From Cryptomeria japonica (Eukaryota; Streptophyta; Pinopsida; Cupressales; Cupressaceae), in contig NC_081415.1 in assembly GCF_030272615.1 (NCBI RefSeq), positions 185,747,494-185,811,493 on the forward strand: DNA of 64,000 bases, given 5' to 3'. This document shows, one piece after another, positions 1 through 11,909 of the stretch. The stretch's first letter is position 1; each line of letters begins with the position of its first letter. Made by a program: the position numbers and the translations under genes. The notes under the pieces are model-generated. The model searched no databases and was not told the origin of the DNA. It saw nothing but the letters and a program-made list of their open reading frames with translations.

Positions 1-88
1 ATCCATAATGCATTGATAATATATCCAATTAGAATTTGACTAAAATTATAAGTGCTATTTTATTTTTAAAGTTTAGCATTTAAAGTGG

Positions 89-605
89 ACAAGATAGCAG
101 GGATCACTCCAGTTATATTGTTGTTTGCAAGATTTAATAACCAGAGTTTAGATAACTTTCCTAGGCTTAAAGGAATATTGCCACTAAACAAATTATCATT
201 GAATAGCAATAGTGAAATATTACCAGGCCACATTGATGGGATGTACCCACTTAAGCTATTTGTAGACAAATCTAGCTCTTCTAAGTGATGAGCTATTGAA
301 TTGTTTGAAGATAGGCCTCCTTGCAAATGATTTCTTGAAAGATTTAGATGTTTCAACAGAGAATTTGTTCCCAGTATCCAATAGGGAATTACGCCTATGA
401 GACTGGCATTACTCAATTCCAAGCTTTCAAGTGAAAATTGTGTGGAAATCCAAGGTGGAAATTCATTGTCAATCATACATGACACTAAATATAACTTAGA
501 TAATTGAAAGGGTGGAATCCAGGTTGTGCTAATATTTAGCACACAATCAGATAAATACAAATACCCTAGGCTTGTAAGATTGTGAAAGAATGTTTCTATT
601 TTTTA
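89..605 (-). pseudogene. LRR receptor-like protein fragment, copy A
   Basis: The minus strand encodes about five plant extracellular leucine-rich repeats. The frame is open over 66-560 and reads on from NLTSLEYLYLSDC-type sequence upstream. Repeats carry the LxxLxLSxNxLxGxIP consensus, for example LEELDLSTNSLSGYIP. Plant receptor-like proteins of this class sit in the plasma membrane and perceive ligands for immunity or development. This piece lacks signal peptide, N-terminal repeats, C-terminal cap, membrane helix and tail. A 1.15 kb deletion removed the 3' half, since copy B still has it. The 5' break into AT-rich DNA near 605 is shared with copy B, so it predates the duplication. Unlike copy B, this copy has Trp rather than a stop after LGKLSKL. 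Confidence 0.88.
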
Positions 606-1140
606 AGCTATATTTGTAAAATAATAAATATAATAAATTAATAGTTAATTATATATCTAATTTTTTTAAATAATAAGCTATATGTTTAATTTTTTAAAAT
701 TTTAAATTTGTTTAATTTGATTTTTTTAAATGTTTGATTATATTTTTAAATTGAAATAATTTATTTTAATATTTTTTATTTATTAATTTGTTTGAAATAA
801 TAAGTTATAATTAATTTATAATTAATAATGTCTTTAAAGTTTTTAAATAAAATCAAACATAAAAGAAAACACATAAAAACTTAAATTCAAACTATAGCAT
901 TTTTGTTCAAATTTACTAAATAAGTAATAAAAGTAGAATGCATAAATGAATAAATATATAATTAAATATAAATTTATTATCTTTATTATTTTACAAATAT
1001 AACTTAAAAAATAGAAAAGATATAATAAATAAAAACTTTAAATACATTATTAATTATTAATTTATTATTTTACAATATTAAAATAAATTATTTCAATTTA
1101 AAAATATAATCATACATTAAAAAAAAAAACTTTCCTCCAC
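606..1140. other. AT-rich non-coding tract, copy A
   Basis: Very AT-rich sequence with poly(T), poly(A) and AATAAA-like runs. No credible reading frame, RNA gene or repeat boundary is visible. The same tract lies at 8,238-8,760 in copy B, differing by small indels. Confidence 0.7.
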
Positions 1141-1149
1141 ACCTCACGG

Positions 1150-2330
1150 ACTTATTTAAAAAAATGAAAAAATGTCACGGGAGTGGGGAAGGAAGTTTGG
1201 GCACAGTTCCCATAAGATTGAAAGAAATAACGGCATGGGGATCCGTCCTTTTCGTAGAAGTCACCGTACAGGGATGGTGGGATGCATGGCATGGGGCGGG
1301 CCATTCTGTCCGCTGCATAGCCATTGCCGGGAATGCTCGGCCATTCTATTTGGGATGCCGGGGAGTTCAAGAGGGACAAATGCAGTTCGTTGTTTGTTGT
1401 TTGGGTGGGAAATGCTCATCTTAAAGTGCCCCCCGGTCAACAGGTCAATGACTTAGATTAAATGTAAGCCGTGTGTCTTAATAATTTGTGTTAACATTGT
1501 TGTCATTACCATACACTTTCCGACCATATTCACGGCACTTTTTCCACACCAAAATTTTATCTTTTGCTCATACCTGTAATTTGAATGTCTTAAGTTTTCA
1601 TTGCTTGTTCTAATAAAGTGGGAACATATGGGGTCACAAATGAGGTACAATAGCGTTAATATCACGCAAACCTGCCATCCCTGACAAGAAAGAGAAAAGC
1701 CAGAGCGCAAGACTTAAATTTGTCTAGTTTTGCGACGAGTTTATCTAGAAGAGCTGTGATTCCATATTTTCCTGTCCTCGCTCTGAAACGGTCATAATTA
1801 TTTTGATGACCGACATTAAGATTGAGTGGATGCGTCTGCCGTGCAAGTGTGTGACTTTAGAATTTAGTGGCCACATTTCTCCTTCCTGTGAGTTTCTGCC
1901 TTTTTTCTCTCTTTGCTCTCGAGTGGCTATAATTATTTTGCAGGCTACGACGACCGACATTAAAATTAACTCGACGCGTTTAGAATTGAATGGCCTCCTG
2001 GAAGTGAGATTTCTCTTTCATGGTAGTTTCCACCTTGGTACTTTCCTTCGTATTTTCTCCACTGTGCAAGACTAAAATGTATTTGCACGCCAAAAACTGT
2101 CCTGGCGATTCCATTATTTTTCTCGATGATTACATATTTTTCTCAATGGTTATAATTATTTTAAAGGCTATGATGACTGACTTTACAATTGAGTGGACGT
2201 TTCTGCCGTGCAATTGTGTCATAGTAGAATTCAGTGGCATCTTCGAAGTAACGTTTCGCTTTGGGCGGAGTTTCCATGTTTGAATTTCTCTTGTATTTTA
2301 AGCGTAGAGGGACGAAATTAGTGTAAATTT
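1150..2330. repeat. Non-coding block with three degenerate internal repeats, copy A
   Basis: A more GC-rich patch (1,160-1,460) is followed by three related segments near 1,795-1,870, 1,929-1,995 and 2,150-2,245. Each has a TAATTATTTT box, then a gaccgacattaa-type box, then gagtggacgcgtctgccg or a variant, then tagaattcagtgg. Short open frames here shift between the two duplicate copies, so they are probably not coding. Copy B has a rearranged version at 8,775-9,640. Origin unknown; it may be decayed transposon or upstream DNA. Confidence 0.55.
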
Positions 2331-2754
2331 CCCTAAACTCATTTTGAAAGAAATATTGAACAGATTCTCATTGCATCACCTCTCAAATTCATTTTATCGT
2401 ATTACTACATAAATGGTAGATTATAGTATTTTATTGTTTTTAAAATATTATTTATTTTAATATAAATTAATTTAATTAATAAAAAAATTTAAATTGCTTC
2501 TTTCACATTTGAGTTTGGTTCTTTCAAGATTTTTGTTTTAAAAGATCTCTTTACACATTTATGTTTGTTATTAATATATATCTTTTTTAATTAAAAAACT
2601 AGTTAATAAGATAAGATAAGACGTACTTATCATTTTTAGTCGTAATGACACATGAAATTTCTATTGGCTCTTTGATTATTGAAATGATTGATGTCTAAGT
2701 AGAATAAAATATCATATAGAATAGGGGAAGAGCACCACTAGCCGTCATGGCTAA

Positions 2755-3100
2755 CTTTGCACACCCATAGATCCTAAACAGTACATTGGATTTTGATTTT
2801 TGTTTTAGTTGTCTTCGTATGCAACTTAACTACTTATAGCTATTGATTTGGCTTCTGGGTAGTAACGATGCACATTGTGGAATTAGTTATGCGTGCAAAG
2901 GTCAAAAAGTACACATTTCAAAGTGTCACCTGATACCCAACTAAAGATGTTTAAGTAACCGTCAACTCAAAATCGCTAGTACTTGTTGACAAATGTCCCA
3001 ATAGTGGTGCACAAATGTTCCAATAGTGGTACACAAATGGGACAAATGTTCCAATAGTTGTGCACAAAAGGGCCAATTAATTACAAAAAATGATCGGCTA
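2755..3100. repeat. Foldback-element left arm (right arm deleted), copy A
   Basis: Corresponds to the left arm of the inverted-repeat element at 10,076-10,965 in copy B. In copy A the sequence jumps from the left arm (ending cggctattgg near 3,100) straight to the downstream LTR-like block, so the right arm and 1.47 kb are gone. Bases 2,985-3,080 hold about four copies of an acaaatgttccaatagtggt-type short repeat. Confidence 0.65.
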
Positions 3101-5001
3101 TTGGTCACACTGTACATATCTCATACTCAATTCAAGTACAATAAGGGATAACATATAGACAAGGCCCAATGTGATATCTGTAAACTAACCACCACTGGGA
3201 AATAACTCAGACCTACCAATTCAGGTGGAGAAATATCCTATACCTACATCTTGAAATCAAACATCAAGAATAACTATTCAATATATAATAGATGAGGTAA
3301 TGCACACACTTAATGGATTACAATATTAAATAACCATGATCATCTATATCTTAAAATACATAAAATTTGATGTTAAATATAAACATCTCTAAGAAAGGAA
3401 TAGGTGGACATTATAGGCAATGAAAAATTTAGGTGTTGCTGCTTTAGGTGTGTATCATCATAAATTGAACTCCTTGAATTAATGATCCCAATTTCACACT
3501 CTCCTAACAATCATTCTAATTTTCTCATTTCTCTGTGCATTTTAGGACCTTTTATTGCACATTAAAATAATTAAATATTATTTTATTTTACATTAATACG
3601 TCACCACTTCATTATGTGGGCCCATATTTTAAGTATGCCCTAAATTAGCTTATTTAATTTTATTCTTATATGGGTCCTATGTCATTCAATGCATTTTTTT
3701 CCCACTTAAATATTGTCATTTTTCATATACATTACAGTTTAGGTATCAAGGCCCTATTATCTTGTGACCCTAAAAATTAGAGCCTATTTTGTTGGTACAT
3801 TGTGTGAGTCGCACAATGTCCAATACTTTTTGGCCAAAATTTTAGGAGGATAATGTGTCAGCCTTGCCATTTTGGTTCTATCTTCAATGCATAAAATGAT
3901 TATTTTGAGTTACCCAAAATGTGATTTTACTTTGAGATTCCTATATAAGAAATCACTCTCTAATTCTTTTCATCATCTCCTATTATCTTATTCTTACAAT
4001 TCAAGAGCTATCATTCTAATTAAAGAGTAGATATGAGTCTAAGAATCAACAAGAGACAACAAGGCATATTATATTATATTTTCATGATGAACTTATGATG
4101 GATTTTATGATGATTTATCATGTTATTGCATCAACACGTGGAGGACTTATCCTAAGAGTATATTGCATCATCAATTGAAGGTATAATCATTTCAATTAAG
4201 CATTTTGATGCAGGAGCATCCCCGGTTCTTAGCCATCTTGCATCAACCAAAAACATTTCTTTCAATTTGTTTTATGTTTTGCAGTTTCAACATTTCTTTC
4301 TGCATTTTCTTGCATTTTCTCATAGGATCTTCCAGAGATGGATTATTCTTATGAACATGGTAATCTTCCTTATTCCTAAACTACGGGTCGTTTGGATCAT
4401 TTTTCGGCAAGTTATCGCTTCCGGATTTTGAGGTAGTTTTTTGGCTTAGAACACCGGACCCGCTTGGACCTATTTTCTATTGGTGAATCTTGCTGTTCCT
4501 TTTCATAGCTTGTGGAGCTTCAGTTTGTTGATTCCGATTTTCCTTGGAGTGTGGCCAAACTTCCCTCTATTTCATACTTGATCCTTTGGATTTTCTTGGA
4601 GGAATCTCTTTGGTGGAGGCCAACCAAGTGGTTTTACACATTCGATCTTATTCTTCAGCATTTGATCCCTCTTGGGCCGACCAGATCTCTCTAGACCATA
4701 TAAATCAATGTAATTTAACATCATAATTTAGTTAGGAAGAACACAAAAGATATATCCTAAGATTCAAAGAGTTGACTGATTTTGTAATTGGGCATGTATG
4801 TAGCAGGCCTATGTGTCGAATCTTGTATCTCAGATGTTATTGGTTATCTATAATCAGTTTTCATGATCTAATTCATTCAGTTCTGCATTGCCTCCATCAT
4901 ATCCTCTTGTTTCCATTGTGTTTACTCTTGTTGCCTAGTCCGAATTGATCTCTTTAAGGTCCCTCCTAACCGGTGACTACACCAAGTGGTATTAGAGAGA
5001 G
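3101..5001 (+). mobile_element. LTR-like block with TATA box and Met-type primer-binding site, copy A
   Basis: A TATA box (ctatataag, 3,941-3,949) is followed by about 1 kb of non-coding sequence ending gactaca at 4,981, then ccaag, then TGGTATTAGAGAGAG at 4,987. The last resembles the PBS for initiator tRNA-Met (TGGTATCAGAGC), which normally abuts the 5' LTR end. I read this as the 3' part of an LTR plus PBS. The LTR start was not found, and no gag or pol follows. The ends given are approximate. Confidence 0.5.
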
Positions 5002-6492
5002 ATTTCATTTTGGAGATTGTGTTGTCCTAAAGATTTTTGTTGTAGGGTGGGGTAAAAGCACAAAGTCGTGTCACAGTTTTATAAAGGAACTAGCCAATGT
5101 TGATTCAACTTTTTAAATTGAATCAATAGAAAGTGATATATATGAGCTTTGAATTTTAAAATGATGTAAACTAATAAAATACATATTTTTTTTAATGTAT
5201 TTTATGTTTTTAATTTAAAAAAAAAATTAAAAAATTATTTGAATATATTTTCTTATAAAGTAAACACTATAATTTAGTTGCTAATAAAATGTTGAAATTG
5301 AAGTTGCACGAGGCATCACACTTTATATAGTAAAGTTTACCAGGTTTTTTCAATATTTTTGTGTATATTGATAACTTGAAACTTTAGTGCAAAAATATAT
5401 TTTTAACTATTTTTAATGTATATATATTTTTAAATAAATTTGAAAAGTCGCATGTATTGAAATATAACTCTTTCCATTCGGTGTCACCTTTTTTCTTAAT
5501 TATTTATCCAAATTAGAAAAGAATTATATCATCTTGACATAGACTCTTTTATCTAGTGCTTTTATTTTTTTCAAAAATTTTAAATAACTTTTAGTATTTT
5601 TCCTTCACAAGATAATCAACCTTATATTTTAGTGTTGATGGCCTAATTTTAATAAAAATAAAATATTAAATATTAAAAGATATATATTTTGTAAAATTCA
5701 CTTATAGATCTACAAAAATTAGTAGATGCACTTGATCTACATACACACATTTCAAGGCTTTACTCATAGTTTTTTGATATTATAACATTTGAATGATATT
5801 TTATTCAAATACATGCTGAATATTTTCTGTAATTCATTTGGAAAGACAAGAAAGATAAAATTGGACATCATATTAATATTTGGCTATGATATATTGAGGC
5901 ATAAACAATTACTTTGAAAGAATAAAATGTATACACTAGAAATCCTTTTAAAAATCTAGGTAACTAGAAGAAATATTCTATAGTTTTGGATACAAAGGAA
6001 ATGAATAGAATGACATCAACAATAAATGCAAAGCTATGAATGTGCACCACTAATAAGTAAAAAATTTGTAGACATCCCATCTTCTGCAATGAAGAAGGAA
6101 AACATTTCACATTTTTTTTCTGAAAAGTATTCATATTTTGTATATTATTTACACCTAAATGTTTGTTAGATTATTGATCAAGCATCAAGTATTTCAAAAC
6201 ATTTCTTTCATATATATATATATATATAAACAAAATGATATTTATTTAAAGAGTTTAATGAGCTTTAAATATTGAATGCAAGTCCTTCCCAAAATCATGT
6301 GACAATACATTAAAGATTTACAATCTTCAAGTTATAATCTACATTTAACATCTATATAAGATAGTGATATGTCTTCAATAAGAAGGATGCACCAAGAAAC
6401 CATCCCAAGCAAAAATAGATACATGTACATGAAGTTACATATTAGTAACAATCAAAGGGATTTTTTATTCAATTTAAAAGTACAACAAACAA
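5002..6492. other. AT-rich intergenic sequence, no gene seen
   Basis: Non-coding AT-rich DNA. The part up to 5,717 is duplicated at 27,306-28,019; the rest lies between the two duplicate copies and is single copy here. A short (TA)n run is at about 6,211-6,228. No RNA gene or element boundary was recognised. Confidence 0.7.
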
Positions 6493-6642
6493 TCCATAAT
6501 GCATTGATAATATATCCAATTAGAATTTGACTAAAATTATAAGTGCTATTTTATTTTTAAAGTTTAGCAATTAATATTTTGAACTATGATTAATACTTTA
6601 AAAAAAAAAACTTACGTTTGGATGAACTGCTGATGTATCACT

Positions 6643-8237
6643 TTATAGTCTCAAGTTCTTCATCCACAGAAACAAAAATTTTAGAATTGTATCAATTTTA
6701 TTGAAGTATATCCTTCTCCAACTTATTTTTATCAGAATCAATGACACCATCCCTCCAAAAGATACTCCATATGATAATCCCAGTGCTATTCCATACCAAG
6801 AATCTTTAGTGTTTTGTTTTTCTTTGTTAACTGGAATTGGAGGAGGAAGAACAAACTGTGGCCAAGAACATTTTTTGGGCAAGAGACACCCCCATAAATT
6901 AGGATTCTTTGAAAAGCAGGATTCATTAAATGTGGTTATATGTCTTCCTTGTGGTATACTTCCTGAAAGGTGGTTGTTGGATAAATCCAAGAAACCTAAA
7001 GAATCCAGAAAATCAAGCTCTAGAGGGATTTGTCCTGAAAATTTATTTCTTGAAAGATCTAATGATTCTAGCTGACTGATTCCTCCCAAACTACTTGGAA
7101 TGGTCCCATTCAAATTGTTCATTGAAAGGTTCAAAAACTTCAGCCCCTTCAAATTCCCAAAATCTAAAGCATTTCCTCCCTCCAATTCATTGAGAGATCT
7201 ATGGATGTCAGAGTGGAAAGAATATATGTGTAGTGCTCATCTCTACCCTTTGAAATCATATCCAATGGATCTTTATATATTTTTTTCTTTTTATATGAAC
7301 TCCCACATATACTCAATACAGAACCATCTTGACTTTCACTTGTCATTGCTTGCAATGATATGATTGTCTGTGGAATTGAACCTGAGATATGATTTGAAGA
7401 AAGAAGCAAGATCTAGAGTTTCTTTAATTGGCCTATCTCTGAAGGAATATTGCCTATAAACTTGTTTTTCATCATTACTAATACTCTTAGGTTTGAAAGA
7501 TTTCCAATCAAAGATGGTATTTCACCTCCAAATAAATTGTTCCCAATATCAAAAACCTATAGGTTCGAACAATTTTCTATTGACGATGGAAATAATCCAT
7601 TCAATTTATTGCTGTGAACAACTAACAAACTTAATTTACTTAGCTTACTGAACTCATGTGGTAAGCTCCCATCCAAACTATTATTTCCCAAGTTTAGGAC
7701 CATGAGGGAAGAGCAATTGGACAAGATAGCAGGGATCACTCTAGTTATATTGTTGTTTGCAAGATTTAATAACTAGAGTTTAGATAACTTTCCCAGGCTT
7801 AAAGAAATATTGCCACTAAACAAATTATTATTGAACAACAATAGTGAAATATTACCAGGCCACATTGATGGGATGTACCCACTTAAGCTATTTGTAGACA
7901 AATCTAGCTCTTCTAAGTGATGAGCTATTGAATTGTTTGAAGATAGGCCTCCTTGCAAATGATTTCCTGAAAGATTTAGATGTTTCAACAGAGAATTTGT
8001 TCCCAGTATCCAATAGGGAATTATGCCTATGAGACTGGCATTACTCAATTCCAAGCTTTCAAGTGAAAATTGTGTGGAAATCCAAGGTGGAAATTCATTG
8101 TCAATCATACATGACACTAAATATAACTCAGATAATTGAAAGGGTGGAATCCAGGTTTTGCTAATATTTAGCACACAATCAGATAAATACAAATACTCTA
8201 GGCTTGTAAGATTGTGAAAGAATGTTTCTATTTTTTA
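6643..8237 (-). pseudogene. LRR receptor-like protein, 5'-truncated pseudogene, copy B
   Basis: Minus-strand gene fragment reading in order: about ten LRRs (8,237-7,440), an island-like spacer with a SYKKKKIYKDPLDMISKG-type segment and an LTSIDLSMN repeat (7,410-7,200), three or four further LRRs (FLNLSMNNLNGTIP, LESLDLSRNKFSGQIP, FLDLSNNHLSGSIP), a PNLWGCLLPKKC C-terminal cap, a single membrane helix with small-residue spacing (GIALGLSYGVSFGGMVSLIL) and a short cytoplasmic tail without kinase. That order is diagnostic of plant receptor-like proteins (Cf/RLP type). In-frame stops follow LGKLSKL, ENCSNL and GQLKKL, and a frame break lies near 7,190. The N-terminal half and signal peptide are missing, with the break at about 8,237 as in copy A. 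Non-functional. Confidence 0.92.
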
Positions 8238-10075
8238 AGCTATATTTGTAAAATAATAAATATAATAAATTAATAGTTAATTATATATCTAATTTTTTTA
8301 AATAATAAGCTATAGGTTTAATTTTTTAAAATTTTAAATTTGTTTAATTTGATTTTTTTTAAATGTTTGATTATATTTTTAAATTGAAATAATTTATTTT
8401 AATATTTTTTATTTATTAATTTGTTTGAAATCATAAGTTATAATTAATTTACAATTAATAATGTCTTTAAAGTTTTTAAATAAAATCAAATATAAAAGAA
8501 AACACATAAAAACTTAAATTCAAACTATAGCATTTTTGTTCAAATTTACTAAATAAGTAATAAAAGTAGAATGCATAAATGAGTAAATATATAATTAAAT
8601 AAAAATTTATTATTTTACAAATATAACTTAAAAAATAGAAAGATATAATAAATAAAAACTTTATATACATTATTAATTATTAATTTATTATTTTACAATA
8701 TTAAAATAAATTATTTCAATTTAAAAATATATTCATACATTAGAAAAAAAAACTTTCCTCCACCCCTCACAGACTTATTTAAAAAAATGAAAAAATGTCA
8801 TGGAAGTGGGGAAGGAAATTTGGGCACAGTTCCCCTAAGATTGAAAGAAATAACGGCATGGGGATCCATTCTTTTCACAGAAGTCACCGTACAGAGGATG
8901 GTGGGATGCATGGCATGGGGCGGGCCATTTTGTCCGCTGCATAGCCATTGCCGGGAATGCTCGGCCATTCTATTTGGGATGTCGGGGAGTTCAGGAGGGA
9001 AAAATGCAGTTCGTTGTTTGTTGTTTGGGTGGGAAATGCTAGTCTTAAAGTGCCCCCGGTCAACAGGTCAATGACTTAGATTAAATGTAAGCTGTGTGTC
9101 TTAATAATTTGTGTTAACATTGTTTTCATTGCTCATACCTGTAATTTGAATGACTTAAGTTTTCATTGCTTGTTCTAATAAAGTGGGAACATATGGGGTC
9201 ACAAATAGCGTCGACCATCATTATTATTTTGACAACCAACATTAAGATTGAGTGGACGCGTCTACTATCATTATTATTTTGACAACCGACATTAAGATTG
9301 AGTTTCTGCCTTTTTTCTCGAGTGGCTACGATGACCGACATTAAAATTAACTCGACGCGTTTAGAATTTAATGGTAGTTTCCACCTTGGTACTTTCCTTT
9401 GTATTTTCTCCACTGTGCAAGACTAAAATGTATTCCCGCGCCAAAAACTGTCTCGGTGATTCCATATTTTTCTTGATGAGTATACCTAATTATTTTGCAG
9501 GCTATGACAACTAACTTTAAAATTGAGTGGACGTGTCTGTCAGGCAATTATGTCATAGTAGAATTCAATGGCATCTTTGAAGTAACATTTCGCTTTCGGC
9601 GGAGTTTCCATGTTTGAATTTCTCTTGTATTTTAAGCGTAGAGGGACGAAATTAGGATAAATTTCCCTAAACTCATTTTGAAAGAAATACTGAACAGATT
9701 CTCATTGCATCACCTCTCAAATTCATTTTATCGTATTACTACACAAATGGTAGATTATAGTATTTTATTGTTTTTAAAATATTATTTATTTTAATATAAA
9801 AATTAATTTAATTAATAAAAAAATTTAGATTGCTTCTTTCACATTTGAGTTTGGTTCTTTCAAGATTTTTGTTTTAAAAGATCTCTTTACACATTTATGT
9901 TTGTTATTAATATATATCTTTTTTAATTAAAAAATTAGTTAATAAGATAAGATAAGACGTACTTATCATTTTTAGTCGTAATGACACATGAAATTTCTAT
10001 TGGCTCTTTGATTATTGAAATGATTGATGTCTAAGTAGAATAAAATATCATATAGAATAGGGGAAGAGCACCACT
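8238..10075. other. Non-coding duplicate-B spacer
   Basis: AT-rich tract (8,238-8,760), then the copy-B version of the degenerate repeat block (8,775-9,640) with internal deletions relative to copy A, then AT-rich DNA equal to 2,330-2,755. In 9,200-9,310 two adjacent copies of an attattttgacaaccracatt-like box appear. No supported gene. Confidence 0.65.
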
Positions 10076-10965
10076 AGCCGTCATGGCTAACTTCGCACAC
10101 CCACAAATCCTAAACAGTACATCGGATTTTGATTTTTTTTTTAGTTGTCTTCGTATGCAACTTAACTACTTATAGCTATTGATTTGGCTTCTGGGTAGTA
10201 ACAATGCACACTGTGGAATCAGTTAAGCGCACAAAGGTCAAAAAGTACACATTTCAAAGTGTCACCTGATACCTAACTAAAGATGTTCCAGTAACCATCA
10301 ACTCAAAATCGCTAGTACTTGTTGACAAATGTCCCAATAGTGGTGCACAAATGTTCCAATAGTGGTACACAAATGGGACAAATGTTCCAATAGTTGTGCA
10401 CAAAAGGGCCAGTTAATTACAAAAAATGATCGGCTATTGGTACAAAACAAATTTATTAATGGTGTTTTCACTATGACGGCTATTGGGGGATCAACATGAC
10501 AATAAGGTGATGGTTATTGGAACTATGTTATCTATTGGCGATCTTCCCCTAGTTACCGTTCATGTTCCAATAGTTGTTCACTCCTCTCACAACCAAACCC
10601 TCAATTACTAACTTTAAAGAAACTAAAAAACATATTAATAAATTTCACATGTATCAATAGCCACCCATTTTTTTAGCATTTTTGGACCATAATTGACCTA
10701 TTTGTGCACCTTTATTGGTACCCCTAGTGCACGACTAATGGGGCATTTGTGCATAAGTATTGGCAATTTAAGTGCACGATTATTGGGGCATATTTAAGTA
10801 GGTATTGACAATAATTTGAAATGTGTATTTTTTTACCCTTGCACACCTAACAAACCCCACAATGTGCATTGTTACTACCTAGAAGACAAAACAGTAGCTA
10901 TAAGCGACTAAGTCGCATGCAAAGACAACAACAAAAAAATTGTCAAAACTCGATGTATCATAGTG
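10076..10965. repeat. Foldback / MITE-like element with long imperfect inverted arms
   Basis: The left arm (about 10,115-10,430) reads ttgtcttcgtatgcaactt, stagctattg, gggtagtaacaatgcacac, aaaaagtacacatttcaaa, ccaatagtggtgcac. The right arm (about 10,690-10,965), read in reverse complement, gives the same boxes in the same order (gtctttgcatgcgactta, aggtagtaacaatgcacat, aaatacacatttcaaa). Arms are several hundred bases with many mismatches, and the loop is about 250 bp. No transposase frame is visible. It could be a non-autonomous Mutator-like or foldback element. Target-site duplications were not identified, so the ends are approximate. Confidence 0.65.
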
Positions 10966-11909
10966 TTCATAGTGTCATAGGAACTCAAATAAATAAATGA
11001 TACAAGACATAAATTGATTTCAAAGAGAAAGTAGTTATGTAAAAGAACTTTTGATAATGAAAGGGTTGCAGTTGAATTGCTAAGAAGAATAGTATGTTCC
11101 TTGATTATACCATCCAACAAGATTTAAATTGAATTTTTTTAAAACTATTAAAAATCTAATCTTTTTTACTTATTTCAAATTTCAATCTACAAAAAAACCT
11201 ATATGCTAGCTTAAGGGTGAGCATAGCATTCAAACACGAAAGAGACAAGATTTGCCTCTCATTTCATTTTTTCCAAAAAAACAATTTCTTCATTTTTATC
11301 CAAAAAGATGAAGTGGAATACCAAACACAATGCAAATACCTCTTGATCTTTAAAATCCAAAGCAATCTCCAGTCTCATCCAATCCATAACAATCTCAATC
11401 CACCAATTTTCAAAATTTTCAAGAAGAGGGTTTGAGAGCCCAATTTTCCCAAGATGCAAGAATGAAAATAAAACTAAGTTTCTTTTCCTTTATGTCATTT
11501 TTTCAATTTCCAATTTATTTATTTTATTTTATTTTGAATTTAATTTTCTTTTTCTCAAAAATACGTTTCATAAAATTTAAAATGCTCAATTCATTGTTTT
11601 TTGCAATTTCAAAATAAAACTAATTAAATCAATTCAAATACTTTAAATCCCAATGAAATAATTTGAATTTAAATATTAGTTTCTTCTAATTAAATTATAA
11701 ATTTCTTGAACAATTAACTTAATTATATTTCTCTTTTCTAGAACATGCAAGTGCATTTAACCAATCAAAATACACGAACTAATTCATAAAATATTTTTAT
11801 GGAAAAATAGGAAAAATAAACCATTAAATTAGAACATGTAATGAGAGGTAGCACATGCAACACAAATGGATTCTAGAATCACCTTTGATTACAATCTGAC
11901 TTTATCTAG
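10966..11909. other. AT-rich segment unique to copy B, no gene seen
   Basis: Low-complexity A- and T-rich sequence. Short open frames here look like chance: they overlap on both strands and have no recognisable motif. This segment, with the foldback right arm, is what copy A lacks. Confidence 0.6.

Larger units (their letters stand above)
1..5717. repeat. Segmental duplication, copy A
   Basis: This block matches 6,493-28,019 in the same orientation and order. Bases 1-88 match 6,493-6,570, 95-3,100 match about 7,722-10,440, 3,101-4,730 match about 11,910-13,529, and 4,731-5,717 match 27,028-28,019. Relative to copy B it lacks three segments: 6,571-7,718, 10,441-11,909 and the 13.5 kb element at 13,530-27,022. 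Copy A is the empty site for that element. Its left end may lie outside the window. Seen directly by reading; percent identity was not computed. Confidence 0.93.

Noticed and set aside
1164-1456. Overlapping open frames on both strands, with a similar one at 8,787-9,074
   Set aside because: The copies differ by indels that shift the frame, there is no domain, and both strands are open because the patch is GC-richer. Probably chance.
4512-4726. Two overlapping frames in the LTR-like block
   Set aside because: Short, overlapping, not conserved in the 13,300-13,500 duplicate, and inside non-coding LTR-like DNA.
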